This document shows, one piece after another, positions 9,221 through 20,713 of a stretch of DNA of 64,000 bases. The stretch is from Mycobacterium deserti (GTDB lineage Bacteria; Actinomycetota; Actinomycetes; Mycobacteriales; Mycobacteriaceae). Position 1 is the first letter of the stretch. Each line of letters opens with the position of its first letter. Made by a program: the position numbers and the translations under genes. Location: the NCBI RefSeq assembly GCF_025345615.1, contig NZ_JAODWD010000004.1, positions 248,001 to 312,000 of the forward strand, written 5' to 3'. Under the pieces are notes generated by a model. That model was not told the origin of the DNA. It was given only the letters and a program-made list of their open reading frames with translations, and ran no database searches.

Positions 9221-10990
9221 CTATACGACGTTGGCACGCGCGGTGCTGCGCATCACCGGTGGCAGCAGGTGGGCGACGCCGTACACCAGGTAGGCCTCGG
9301 GCGCGACGGGCCGGATCGGCTTGTTTTTCTTGACTGCCGAGACGATGGCCTTGGCGACCTTCTCCGGACCGTACCGGCGCGCCGCGAAACCCTTCTCGAT
9401 CTGCTTACGGCGCGCATCGACGCGACCGGCCTTCTCGATGGGCACGTCGAAACGGGTGGTGTGCACGATGTTGGTGTTGATCACGCCGGGGCACACCGTG
9501 GTCAGCCCGACGCCTGCCCGGTCCAGTTCGGCCCGCAGACAGTCGCCGAACATGAAGACCGCCGCCTTGCTGGTGGCATAGGCGTTCATGGATTGCTGGG
9601 GCGAGTAGGCGGCCATCGAGGAGATGTTGACGATGTGCCCGCCGAGGCCGCGGTCGACGAGCCTGCGACCAAAAGACCTGCAGCAGTTGACCACTCCACC
9701 GAAGTTGATGGCCAGCACCCGGTCGTACTCTTCGCGCGGCGTGTCGAGGAACAGTCCGGCCTGACCGACGCCGGCGTTGTTGACCACGATGTCGGGCACC
9801 CCGTGCTCGGCGCACACCTGCTCGGCGAAGGACTCGACGGCGTCGGGGTCGGAGACGTCGACGGTGTAGGCGTGCGCGACACCTCCGCGGGCGACGATCT
9901 GCGCCGCGGTCTCCTTGGCGGTGGCTTCGTCGATGTCGCTGACGACGATCTCGGCGCCTTCACGGGCGAAGGCGAGCGCCGTCTCACGCCCGATGCCGCT
10001 ACCGGCGCCGGTCACCGAAACCATTGTGTCGCCGAAGTATTCGCGGGGGCGACCGACCTGGGCGCGCAGCAGTTCGCGCGCAGGCGGCTGGCCGTCGAGG
10101 TGGTCGACGAGTTCGCGTACGGATTGCGCGAGCACGTGGGGATGCGACATCGGAGACCAGTGACCGGACACGATGTCGCGGCGCCACAGCCGCCCCACCC
10201 AGTTCTTGGTGTCCTCGTAGACATAGGGGCGCACGAACCGGTCTTTGAGGTTGACGATGAGCTGGACGGGCACGTCGACGTAGTGGTCGTCGCGGGCCCT
10301 GGTCATCGACCGCAGGTAGTTCGCGGCGTACACCTTGATCCCGTTCGCCGCGTCGACGGGCAGATCGGGTGAGAGGTTGACGCGGTCGGCGGGAACTCCG
10401 TCACTGTGAGTCAGTACGCGCTCCATAGCGCCCGCACGGAAAGCCCAGCGGGCGAGCACCGCAGGCAGCACCGGGATGGATAACAGTCCCACGTATGTGA
10501 GGCGCAGCAGCTGGGCGAGCGCCCGCGCGAACCGTCGCGGTTGATATGGGCGCATCAGGTTGCCGGTCACGTATCGGTTGAGATGGTCGGCGCTGGGCCC
10601 TGAAACGGAGGTGAACGACGCAACGGACTCACCGGCGTTCGGCCGGGCGAGGTACTCCCATATCGCCGTCGAACCCCAGTCGTGGGCCAGCACGTGGACG
10701 GGCCCACCCGGGCTGATCTCGGCGATCACCGCAGCGAAATCGTCAGCATAGCGTGCCATCGTGTAAGCCGAAACACGTTTCGGCACAGAGGAATTGCCGA
10801 CCCCCCGATTGTCGTAGCGCACGATCCGGAAGCGGTCCGCAAGCAACGGCACCACGCTGTCCCACAGCACGTGCGAGTCAGGCCAGCCGTGCACCAACAC
10901 CAGCGTGGGGCCGTCGGGGTTGCCCTGCTCGTAGACCGCGATGCGCACGTCCTCGCCGCTATCGACGTAGCGCTCGGTGATCACCCGCAT
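9221..10990 (-). CDS. ephD: EphD: alpha/beta hydrolase fused to short-chain dehydrogenase
   Basis: A 589-residue two-domain protein (Rv2214c-like). Residues 1-300 are an epoxide-hydrolase-type alpha/beta hydrolase with VLVHGWPDSHVLW and the nucleophile aspartate in LAHDWGSTAIWEYL. Residues 325-589 are an SDR oxidoreductase with the cofactor loop VTGAGSGIGRETALAF, NNAG, and the catalytic YATSK motif. EphD of M. tuberculosis is linked to mycolic acid metabolism, in processing of oxygenated mycolate precursors. GGAGG lies 4 bases before the ATG at 10990, favouring it over the GTG at 10993. Expected to be membrane-associated cytosolic. Confidence 0.92.
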   Translation of the reverse strand: MRVITERYVDSGEDVRIAVYEQGNPDGPTLVLVHGWPDSHVLWDSVVPLLADRFRIVRYDNRGVGNSSVPKRVSAYTMARYADDFAAVIAEISPGGPVHVLAHDWGSTAIWEYLARPNAGESVASFTSVSGPSADHLNRYVTGNLMRPYQPRRFARALAQLLRLTYVGLLSIPVLPAVLARWAFRAGAMERVLTHSDGVPADRVNLSPDLPVDAANGIKVYAANYLRSMTRARDDHYVDVPVQLIVNLKDRFVRPYVYEDTKNWVGRLWRRDIVSGHWSPMSHPHVLAQSVRELVDHLDGQPPARELLRAQVGRPREYFGDTMVSVTGAGSGIGRETALAFAREGAEIVVSDIDEATAKETAAQIVARGGVAHAYTVDVSDPDAVESFAEQVCAEHGVPDIVVNNAGVGQAGLFLDTPREEYDRVLAINFGGVVNCCRSFGRRLVDRGLGGHIVNISSMAAYSPQQSMNAYATSKAAVFMFGDCLRAELDRAGVGLTTVCPGVINTNIVHTTRFDVPIEKAGRVDARRKQIEKGFAARRYGPEKVAKAIVSAVKKNKPIRPVAPEAYLVYGVAHLLPPVMRSTARANVV

Positions 10991-11060
10991 CACACCTCCC
11001 GAGAGTTAGTAGGACCACCGGTACCGTATCGGGGCTGTTGCCTCGTCGGGCCGGTGCCGA

Positions 11061-11417
11061 TCAACGTTCCTCGAGCTCCTGTCGGGCGGCGCGGCGACGT
11101 TCGATGCGTCTGCGTTCGTCGTAGTCACGCATGCGCTGGGGGTAGCCGACCTTCTGCACGTCGTACACGGGAATGTTGAGCCGGTCGGAGAGCCGACGCG
11201 CGCCGGCGTCTCCCCCGGCGCGCCGCCTGGTCCACTCGCCGTCGGCGGCGACCAGCACGACGGTGACGTCGGTGACGGTGGTCTTGGGTTCGACGAAGGC
11301 CTCGACACCGTGGTGCTCGGCGACCCATTGGCGCAGATACTTCAGATCGGCGGCAGGATCACTGCCTCCGGTGCCCCCGCGGCGTCCTCCACGCCGAAGC
11401 CTGTCGAACAATCCCAC
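11061..11417 (-). CDS. Small basic protein of unknown function, actinobacterial
   Basis: A 118-residue hydrophilic protein. The N-terminus VGLFDRLRRGGRRGG is Gly/Arg-rich; the middle, with VTDVTVVLVAADGEWTRR, looks like a small alpha/beta domain; and the C-terminus is a charged helix (MRDYDERRRIERRRAARQ). No motif for an enzyme is visible. The GTG at 11417 with GGAG 7 bases upstream is chosen over an open frame reaching 11531. It lies between ephD and dlaT, transcribed away from dlaT. I do not recognise a characterised homologue. Confidence 0.72.
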   Translation of the reverse strand: MGLFDRLRRGGRRGGTGGSDPAADLKYLRQWVAEHHGVEAFVEPKTTVTDVTVVLVAADGEWTRRRAGGDAGARRLSDRLNIPVYDVQKVGYPQRMRDYDERRRIERRRAARQELEER

Positions 11418-11590
11418 TGAAACGCTCCACTCCTGCCCGCTCACGTGGGCACTGACTCCTTCGATAGTGCCAGAGGAGCGGGTCGGACGGTCTGCGGCGA
11501 ACTGTGCGCGCGGACATGACAGGATGGGCACAGCCGACCGTTGAAGGTACTGCTGACTGACCGTTCACGAGAGCGAGGGAGTCGACACCC

Positions 11591-13555
<1,965 letters not shown>

Positions 13556-13573
13556 AGGGGCTGAAAAACCAGC

Positions 13574-14482
13574 GTGTCCAATGCCGTCATCGCCATAGCG
13601 GGCTCCTCGGGGCTGATCGGCACGGCGCTGGTGTATGCGCTGCGCGCCACCGACCACCGGGTGCTGCGCATCGTGCGCCGGGCGCCGTCGAACTCAGAAG
13701 AGATCTTCTGGAACCCCGACACCGGCGACTTCGACCCGGGCACGCTGGCCGGGGTCGACGCGGTGGTGAACATGTGCGGCGTCAACGTCGGGCAGAAGCG
13801 CTGGTCGGGGGCGTTCAAGCAGAGCCTGCGCGACAGCCGCATCGGGCCGACCGAGGTGCTGTCCACCGCGGTCGCCGAGGCCGGAGTGCCGGTCCTGATC
13901 AACGCCAGCGCGGTCGGGTTCTACGGGGACACCAACGGCCGCACGGTCGACGAGACCGCCCCACCCGGCGAGGGCTTCCTCGCGCAGCTGTGCCAGGACT
14001 GGGAGGCGGCGACGGCGCCCGCCGAACAGGACGGTGCGCGCGTGGCCTTGGTGCGCTCCGGCCTGGTGCTGGCGCCGTCCGGCGGAGTGCTCGGCCGGCT
14101 CAAGCCGCTGTTCTCCTTCGGCCTCGGCGCCCGCCTCGGCGACGGCCGCCAGTACATGCCGTGGATCAGCCTGGAGGACGAAGTTCGCGCCTTGCTCTTC
14201 GCGATCTCGTCCGACGAGCTGTCCGGTCCGGTGAATCTGACCGGACCCGCGCCCGTCACCAACGCGGAGTTCACCACGGCGTTCGGTCGCGCGGTGAACC
14301 GGCCGACACCGCTGATGGTCCCCGGATTCGCGTTGCGCGCGGCGCTCGGCGAGTTCGCCGACGAGGGTCTGCTCGGCGGTCAGCGGGCGATCCCGGCCGC
14401 GCTCGAGCGCGCTGGCTTCGAGTTCCACCACAACACCATCGGTGAGGCGCTACGCTTCGCCACGGCGCCTAACGGCACGTGA
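13574..14482 (+). CDS. TIGR01777 family NAD(P)-binding epimerase (SDR39U1; Rv2216-like)
   Basis: A 302-residue extended SDR protein. The Rossmann loop [12 protein letters not shown] starts at residue 8, and [10 protein letters not shown] corresponds to the family's active-site segment; [14 protein letters not shown] is also typical. A DUF1731 C-terminal tail ends the protein. Substrate is unknown for the family. GAGGGG lies upstream of the GTG start, 18 bases after the dlaT stop, so it is probably in the dlaT transcript. lipB follows. Confidence 0.88.
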   Translation: MSNAVIAIAGSSGLIGTALVYALRATDHRVLRIVRRAPSNSEEIFWNPDTGDFDPGTLAGVDAVVNMCGVNVGQKRWSGAFKQSLRDSRIGPTEVLSTAVAEAGVPVLINASAVGFYGDTNGRTVDETAPPGEGFLAQLCQDWEAATAPAEQDGARVALVRSGLVLAPSGGVLGRLKPLFSFGLGARLGDGRQYMPWISLEDEVRALLFAISSDELSGPVNLTGPAPVTNAEFTTAFGRAVNRPTPLMVPGFALRAALGEFADEGLLGGQRAIPAALERAGFEFHHNTIGEALRFATAPNGT

Positions 14483-14485
14483 GAG

Positions 14486-14491
14486 TAGCCT
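14486..14491 (+). promoter_or_regulatory. -10 box of leaderless lipB
   Basis: TAGCCT ending 7 bases before the GTG at 14499, without a Shine-Dalgarno sequence. Confidence 0.42.
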
Positions 14492-14498
14492 GAAAACC

Positions 14499-15176
14499 GT
14501 GGTAGCACCGTCTATTCGAGCGTCGACGGCACCGATCGACATCCGGCGGATGGGCACGGTCGACTACGAGCAGGCGTGGCAGCTGCAGCGCGAACTCGCC
14601 GACGCCCGAGTGGCAGGGGGGTCCGACACGCTCCTGCTGTTGGAGCACCCGTCGGTCTACACCGCGGGCAGGCGCACCCTGTCCGAGGAACGGCCCGCAG
14701 ACGGCACCCCGGTCGTGGACACCGACCGCGGCGGCAAGATCACCTGGCACGGCCCGGGCCAACTGGTCGGCTATCCGATCATCGGACTGGCTGAACCGCT
14801 CGACGTCGTGAATTTTGTTCGGCGCCTTGAGGAATCACTGATCAGGGTGTGCGCGGACTTTGGCCTCGAGACGGGCCGGGTCGACGGCCGCTCCGGGGTC
14901 TGGGTGCCCCCGGACGCCGCGCGCCCGGCGCGAAAGATTGCCGCCATCGGTATCCGGGTGTCCCGGGCGACGACGCTGCACGGCTTCGCACTCAACTGCG
15001 ACTGCGACCTGGCGGCGTTCTCCTCGATCGTGCCGTGCGGCATCACCGACGCGGGCGTCACGTCATTGACGGCCGAACTGGGGCGTCGCGTCGGCGTCGA
15101 GGACGTGCTCGGGCCGGTGGCCGAGGCCGTGGCTGCCGCGCTCGACGGGCGGCTGAGAGTAGCGTTGACGCAGTGA
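14499..15176 (+). CDS. lipB: Octanoyl-[acyl carrier protein]:protein octanoyltransferase
   Basis: A 225-residue LipB (Rv2217-like). It moves octanoate from acyl carrier protein to the lipoyl lysine of E2 and GcvH proteins. Seen are YTAGRRT, the [18 protein letters not shown] signature, the catalytic lysine in [11 protein letters not shown] and the catalytic cysteine in [14 protein letters not shown]. The GTG at 14499 is a leaderless-type start; an internal ATG ([10 protein letters not shown]) would cut conserved sequence. Its stop overlaps the lipA GTG. Neighbouring dlaT and gcvT encode lipoate-dependent proteins. Confidence 0.93.
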   Translation: MVAPSIRASTAPIDIRRMGTVDYEQAWQLQRELADARVAGGSDTLLLLEHPSVYTAGRRTLSEERPADGTPVVDTDRGGKITWHGPGQLVGYPIIGLAEPLDVVNFVRRLEESLIRVCADFGLETGRVDGRSGVWVPPDAARPARKIAAIGIRVSRATTLHGFALNCDCDLAAFSSIVPCGITDAGVTSLTAELGRRVGVEDVLGPVAEAVAAALDGRLRVALTQ

Positions 15177-16135
15177 GCGTGACTCCCGAAGGGCGAAAGC
15201 TGCTGCGTCTCGAGGTGCGCAATGCCGAGACTCCGATCGAGCGCAAGCCGCCGTGGATCAAGACCAGGGCAAAGATGGGTCCGGAGTACAAGGAGCTCAA
15301 GGCTCTGGTCCGGCGCGAAGGCCTGCACACCGTGTGCGAGGAGGCCGGCTGCCCCAACATCTTCGAATGCTGGGAGGACCGCGAGGCCACCTTCCTGATC
15401 GGCGGTGAGCAATGCACCCGCCGCTGCGACTTCTGCCAGATCGATACGGGCAAACCCACCGAACTCGACCGCGACGAGCCGCGCCGCGTAGCCGAGAGCG
15501 TGCAGGCGATGGGACTGCGCTACTCGACTGTGACCGGCGTTGCCCGCGACGATCTGCCCGACGGCGGCGCGTGGCTGTACGCCGAGACGGTGCGCGCCAT
15601 CAAGGAGCTCAACCCGAACACCGGCGTGGAATTGCTGATTCCCGATTTCAACGGCGACCCGGCACTTCTGCGGCAGGTCTTCGAGTCACGCCCGGAAGTG
15701 TTGGCGCACAACGTCGAAACGGTACCCCGGATCTTCAAGCGGATCCGGCCGGCATTTCGCTATGAGCGCAGCCTCGAGGTGCTGACCGCGGCTCGGGCGT
15801 TCGGTCTGGTCACCAAGTCGAATCTGATCCTGGGCATGGGCGAGACAGTTGAGGAGGTCCGCACGGCGCTGGTCGATCTGCACGACGCGGGCTGCGACAT
15901 CGTCACCATCACGCAGTACCTGCGACCGTCCGTGCGTCATCACCCCGTGGAGCGCTGGGTGCGACCGGAGGAGTTCGTCGAGCACGAGAAGTTCGCTCAG
16001 GAGGTCGGCTTCGCCGGAGTACTGGCCGGACCGCTGGTGCGTTCGTCGTACCGGGCGGGCAGGCTGTATGCCGAGGCCGCCCGTTCGCGACCTGCGGGAG
16101 CCGCCGCGGCGGCGACATCCGACTCCGTATCCTGA
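15173..16135 (+). CDS. lipA: Lipoyl synthase
   Basis: A 320-residue radical SAM enzyme (Rv2218-like) that inserts two sulfurs into protein-bound octanoate. The auxiliary-cluster cysteines lie in [15 protein letters not shown] and the radical SAM motif in [10 protein letters not shown] (CxxxCxxC). The C-terminal RSSYRAG supplies the serine ligand of the auxiliary cluster. The GTG start overlaps the lipB stop (GTGA), coupling octanoylation and sulfur insertion. Both 4Fe-4S clusters would come from a carrier such as ErpA (inference). Confidence 0.96.
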   Translation: MSVTPEGRKLLRLEVRNAETPIERKPPWIKTRAKMGPEYKELKALVRREGLHTVCEEAGCPNIFECWEDREATFLIGGEQCTRRCDFCQIDTGKPTELDRDEPRRVAESVQAMGLRYSTVTGVARDDLPDGGAWLYAETVRAIKELNPNTGVELLIPDFNGDPALLRQVFESRPEVLAHNVETVPRIFKRIRPAFRYERSLEVLTAARAFGLVTKSNLILGMGETVEEVRTALVDLHDAGCDIVTITQYLRPSVRHHPVERWVRPEEFVEHEKFAQEVGFAGVLAGPLVRSSYRAGRLYAEAARSRPAGAAAAATSDSVS

Positions 16136-16139
16136 TCCA

Positions 16140-16892
16140 ATGGCGAAGACCCGCAAACCTGAGGCCGTCAAGGCCGCCAAGGCCGAGGCGAAGGCGGCCC
16201 GCAAGGCAGCCTCGAAACAACGTCGCGGCCAGCTGTGGCAAGCGTTCCAGCTCCAGCGCAAAGAGGATAAACGCCTGCTGCCGTACATGATCGGCGCGTT
16301 CGTGCTGATCGTCGGCGCGTCGGTCGCACTCGGAATCTTCGCCGGCGGGTTGACGACCTATCTCATGATTCCGCTCGGCATCGTGCTCGGGGCTCTGGTG
16401 GCGTTCATCATCTTCGGCCGCCGGGCGCAGAAGTCGGTGTATCGCAAGGCCGAGGGACAGACCGGCGCGGCGGCGTGGGCGCTGGAGAATCTGCGCGGCA
16501 AGTGGCGTGTGACCCCGGGTGTCGCGGCCACCGGACACTTCGACGCGGTGCACCGCGTGATCGGCCGTCCCGGCGTCATCTTCGTCGGCGAAGGCTCACC
16601 CAACCGGGTGAAGCCGCTGCTTGCGCAGGAGAAGAAGCGCACCGCGCGGCTGATCGGTGACACTCCGATCTACGACATCGTGATCGGCAACGGCGAGGGC
16701 GAGGTGCCGCTGGCCAAGCTGGAACGCCATCTCACCAAGCTGCCCTCCAACATCACCGTCAAGCAGATGGACTCGCTGGAGTCGCGGCTGGCCGCACTCG
16801 GCACCAAGGTCGGGCCGGCGGCGATGCCCAAGGGCCCGCTGCCGGCGCAGGCCAAGATGCGCGGCGTGCAGCGCACCGTCCGCCGCCGCTGA
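16140..16892 (+). CDS. DUF4191 membrane protein (Rv2219-like)
   Basis: A 250-residue protein with a Lys/Ala-rich N-terminus (AVKAAKAEAKAARKAASK), two adjacent transmembrane helices at about 48-70 and 74-94, and a soluble C-terminal domain of 150 residues ending in a basic tail (RGVQRTVRRR). Function is unknown; the family is restricted to actinobacteria. It starts 4 bases after the lipA stop and probably belongs to the lipBA transcript. A strong hairpin follows its stop by 20 bases. Confidence 0.85.
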   Translation: MAKTRKPEAVKAAKAEAKAARKAASKQRRGQLWQAFQLQRKEDKRLLPYMIGAFVLIVGASVALGIFAGGLTTYLMIPLGIVLGALVAFIIFGRRAQKSVYRKAEGQTGAAAWALENLRGKWRVTPGVAATGHFDAVHRVIGRPGVIFVGEGSPNRVKPLLAQEKKRTARLIGDTPIYDIVIGNGEGEVPLAKLERHLTKLPSNITVKQMDSLESRLAALGTKVGPAAMPKGPLPAQAKMRGVQRTVRRR

Positions 16893-16911
16893 GTCGCCCC
16901 CTCTGGGCGCG

Positions 16912-16964
16912 AACGTTCCTTACCACTCGAGAAATCGCCGAAGATTCGAGTGGTACGGAACGTT
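16912..16964. terminator. Long inverted repeat (19-bp arms) between convergent genes
   Basis: AACGTTCCTTACCACTCGA at 16912-16930 pairs with its complement at 16946-16964, with one mismatch and a 15-base loop. It lies 20 bases after the DUF4191 stop and about 24 bases from the RDD gene stop, so it can act for both strands. No T-tract follows. It could also be a copy of a dispersed palindromic repeat. Confidence 0.6.
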
Positions 16965-16987
16965 CGGCGAGTTACTGTGCGGGGGTG

Positions 16988-17470
16988 TCAGCGGCGGACG
17001 ACGGCGGTGTTGGTGAAGCGGTCCTGATAGCCACGGAAGTCGCTGTCGGTGAACAGCGCCGGAATGACCAGGAACACCAGCAGCCCGCGAACCGTCGCGC
17101 GGCCGATACCGACATGCATCCGGTTGTCGATCGATGCCACCCGTAGCCCGAGGGCCAGTTGGCCTGGGGTGAATCCGAACATTCGGACCGAGATGACGCC
17201 GAGCAGCACCCACACCAGCGCGATCGACGTCGACCCGAACTGGGTGTAGAGGAAGTCCTGCCGACTGACCAGACCGACGCCGACCGCGAGCCCGACGAGG
17301 CCGTAGGCGATGAACCAGTCGATCAGCAGCGCAGCGATTCGTCTGCCGAACCGGGCGATGGAGCCGGGGCCGGATTCGGGCAAACCAAGACGCTGGCCAG
17401 GGTAATCGTTGGGTCCAACGCCGCTGTCCGGATCGGACCCCGACATCCAGGACCCCAATGTGCGGGCCAT
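16988..17470 (-). CDS. RDD family membrane protein (Rv2219A-like)
   Basis: A 160-residue RDD protein. The RDD core begins at about residue 33 with ARFGRRIAALLIDWFIAYG; three hydrophobic helices follow, with GFTPGQLALGLRV as the second conserved block. The ATG at 17470 (MARTLGSWMSG) is chosen because the N-terminal residues match the usual length; the frame is open to 17578 without a good start. Function unknown. It is divergent from glnA1 with a 149-base gap that must hold both promoters. Confidence 0.83.
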   Translation of the reverse strand: MARTLGSWMSGSDPDSGVGPNDYPGQRLGLPESGPGSIARFGRRIAALLIDWFIAYGLVGLAVGVGLVSRQDFLYTQFGSTSIALVWVLLGVISVRMFGFTPGQLALGLRVASIDNRMHVGIGRATVRGLLVFLVIPALFTDSDFRGYQDRFTNTAVVRR

Positions 17471-17619
17471 ACTGTCAGGATATGCGGGACGCGACCGGGT
17501 CCACCGGCCGCCGCCGACACCGGTATTGCGTAACTTCGGCGCAACATGCGGTTGACCACCGTGCAACATCGTGTCCATAGCGTCAACGCGCGGGTTACCA
17601 GATCTAAGGAGAATCTTCA
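17471..17619. promoter_or_regulatory. Divergent promoter region of glnA1 and the RDD gene
   Basis: The 149-base gap upstream of glnA1 carries AAGGAG at 17608-17613, ahead of the GTG at 17620. GlnR is the expected regulator of glnA1 in mycobacteria, but I cannot point to a confident GlnR box. Confidence 0.5.
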
Positions 17620-19056
<1,437 letters not shown>

Positions 19057-19070
19057 GCGCAAAACGCACG

Positions 19071-19102
19071 ACGCGGGGCAGGGGTTTTCCTCTGCCCCGC
19101 GT
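19071..19102 (+). terminator. glnA1 transcription terminator
   Basis: A perfect 11-bp GC-rich stem (ACGCGGGGCAG with CTGCCCCGCGT) around a 10-base loop, 15 bases after the glnA1 stop. It lies just before the DoxX -10 box. Confidence 0.75.
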
Positions 19103-19114
19103 TGCCGTTCGTCG

Positions 19115-19120
19115 TAAGGT
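19115..19120 (+). promoter_or_regulatory. -10 box of leaderless DoxX gene
   Basis: TAAGGT ending 6 bases before the ATG at 19127, directly after the glnA1 terminator, without a ribosome binding site. Confidence 0.45.
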
Positions 19121-19126
19121 CAGCCC

Positions 19127-19684
19127 ATGACGACCACTCTGGACGCCCGCTTCGCCCGCTACTCCTCCCCCGCGCTGAGCATCTTCCGGATCATCTTCGG
19201 TCTGCTGTTCACCCTGCACGGATCGATGAAACTGTTCGGCTGGCCGCTCGGAGAATCGATTCCGGTCGGCACCTGGCCGGCCTGGTGGGCCGGACTGATC
19301 GAACTGGTCACCGGCCTACTGATCACCGTCGGGCTGTTCACCCGCATCGCGGCATTCATTGCCGCTGGCCACATGGCTGTCGCCTACTTCTGGATGCACT
19401 GGCCACCGCTGGAGGGGCCGTCGTCCAGCTTCTGGCCCTATGACGCGGGCATGGGCGGTAACGGCGGAGAGGCCGCGATCATGTATTGCTTCGCCTTCCT
19501 GCTCCTGGCCGCGCTGGGCGCGGGCGCGTGGTCTATCGACTCCAGGCGCCGCCCACGGGCAGGCCGGGTCGCACCCGGCGGGGTCACAGGCACCGCGGCG
19601 CCCGGCGGTTATGCGACCGGCGACGGTTATGCGACCGGCCAGCCCGTCCGGCGGGGCGGACTGCTCAGCCGCTTCCGGCGATAG
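19127..19684 (+). CDS. DoxX family membrane protein
   Basis: A 185-residue protein with four predicted membrane helices. The DoxX core [23 protein letters not shown] lies at residues 20-42, followed by [19 protein letters not shown] and [15 protein letters not shown]. The C-terminal 40 residues are Gly/Arg-rich with a short repeat ([11 protein letters not shown]). DoxX proteins are thought to act in thiol/oxidative stress or sulfur oxidation complexes in the membrane; the exact role here is unknown. The asparaginase gene starts 7 bases after its stop. Confidence 0.85.
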   Translation: MTTTLDARFARYSSPALSIFRIIFGLLFTLHGSMKLFGWPLGESIPVGTWPAWWAGLIELVTGLLITVGLFTRIAAFIAAGHMAVAYFWMHWPPLEGPSSSFWPYDAGMGGNGGEAAIMYCFAFLLLAALGAGAWSIDSRRRPRAGRVAPGGVTGTAAPGGYATGDGYATGQPVRRGGLLSRFRR

Positions 19685-19691
19685 CGCAGCG

Positions 19692-20711
19692 ATGCGCAAT
19701 CCAATCCTCGTCGCTGCCGCGGTGATTGCGGTCACCGCGGCAACGTTCGGACCCTCTGTCTCGCCCGCCACCGCGCAGGCGGCTCGCCTCGTCGTGATCA
19801 CCACCGGGGGAACGATCTCGACTAGCACCGACCCCAGCGGCGTCCGACGTCCGACAGTGGGCGGCACCGAACTCGCGGCGGGCCTCGACGTCGAGGTCGT
19901 GGACCTGATGAAAAAGGACAGTTCGCAGCTGACGCCGGCGGACTGGGACGCCATAGGTGCGGCGGCCAAGAATGCGGTGGCCAACGGCGCCAACGGCGTC
20001 GTGATCACCCACGGCACCGACACGATGGAAGACACCGCGATGTGGCTCGACGTCACCTATCAAGGCGGCCCACCGATCGTGTTGACCGGAGCGCAGCGCA
20101 GTTCCGACGCCCCTGACGCGGACGGACCGAAGAACCTGCGCGACGCCCTGACGGTCGCCGCCAACCCGGCGGCGCGTGATCAAGGGGTGTTGATCGCGTT
20201 CGACGGCAAGGTCTTTCAGGCCCTGGGAACCCGGAAGTTGGACACCGCCGGGCTCTCGCCCTTCGGCGGCACAGCGCCGATCGGCACGGTCAGCGGCGAC
20301 GCGTTCACATTCCTCCAGCCGGCGCGGCGGCCGTTCGTGGCCGACGTGTCGGCGGCCGGCGCACCGCGCGTCGACATCGTCGCGGCCTATCCCGGCGACG
20401 GGCCGGGGCCCATCGACGCGGCGGTGGCCGCGGGCGCCCGCGGAATCGTGTTGGAGGCGTTGGGAAGTGGCAATGCCGGCGAGGGCGTCGTAGACGCAGT
20501 GCGTCGGCATGCGCCTGCGGGCGTGGCTTTCGCCATCTCCACCCGGGTACCGAACGGACCTGTCGTCGCCGAGTACGGGCCGGGCGACGACATGGTGAAG
20601 GCAGGGGCGGTGATGGTGCCGAATCTGCGCGCGAGCCAAGCCCGAGTGCTGATGATCGCCGCCCTGGCCAGCAATCAGCCGGTGGGCGACGTCATCAGTC
20701 GATGGGGTTAG
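19692..20711 (+). CDS. Exported type II L-asparaginase
   Basis: A 339-residue asparaginase hydrolysing asparagine to aspartate and ammonia. Residues 1-30 form a Sec signal peptide ending near ATAQAA. The two catalytic threonine motifs are [10 protein letters not shown] and [13 protein letters not shown], with a lysine near AFDGKVFQA. The signal peptide places it outside the membrane, unlike a cytosolic AnsA, and fits recovery of ammonia next to glnA1. It probably shares a transcript with the DoxX gene. Its stop is 2 bases from the stop of the convergent beta-propeller gene. Confidence 0.88.
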   Translation: MRNPILVAAAVIAVTAATFGPSVSPATAQAARLVVITTGGTISTSTDPSGVRRPTVGGTELAAGLDVEVVDLMKKDSSQLTPADWDAIGAAAKNAVANGANGVVITHGTDTMEDTAMWLDVTYQGGPPIVLTGAQRSSDAPDADGPKNLRDALTVAANPAARDQGVLIAFDGKVFQALGTRKLDTAGLSPFGGTAPIGTVSGDAFTFLQPARRPFVADVSAAGAPRVDIVAAYPGDGPGPIDAAVAAGARGIVLEALGSGNAGEGVVDAVRRHAPAGVAFAISTRVPNGPVVAEYGPGDDMVKAGAVMVPNLRASQARVLMIAALASNQPVGDVISRWG

Positions 20712-20713
20712 CG

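Noticed and set aside
17471..17619. GlnR box before glnA1
   Set aside because: I could not find a convincing GTnAC-n6-GaAAC-type motif by eye; a matrix scan would decide.
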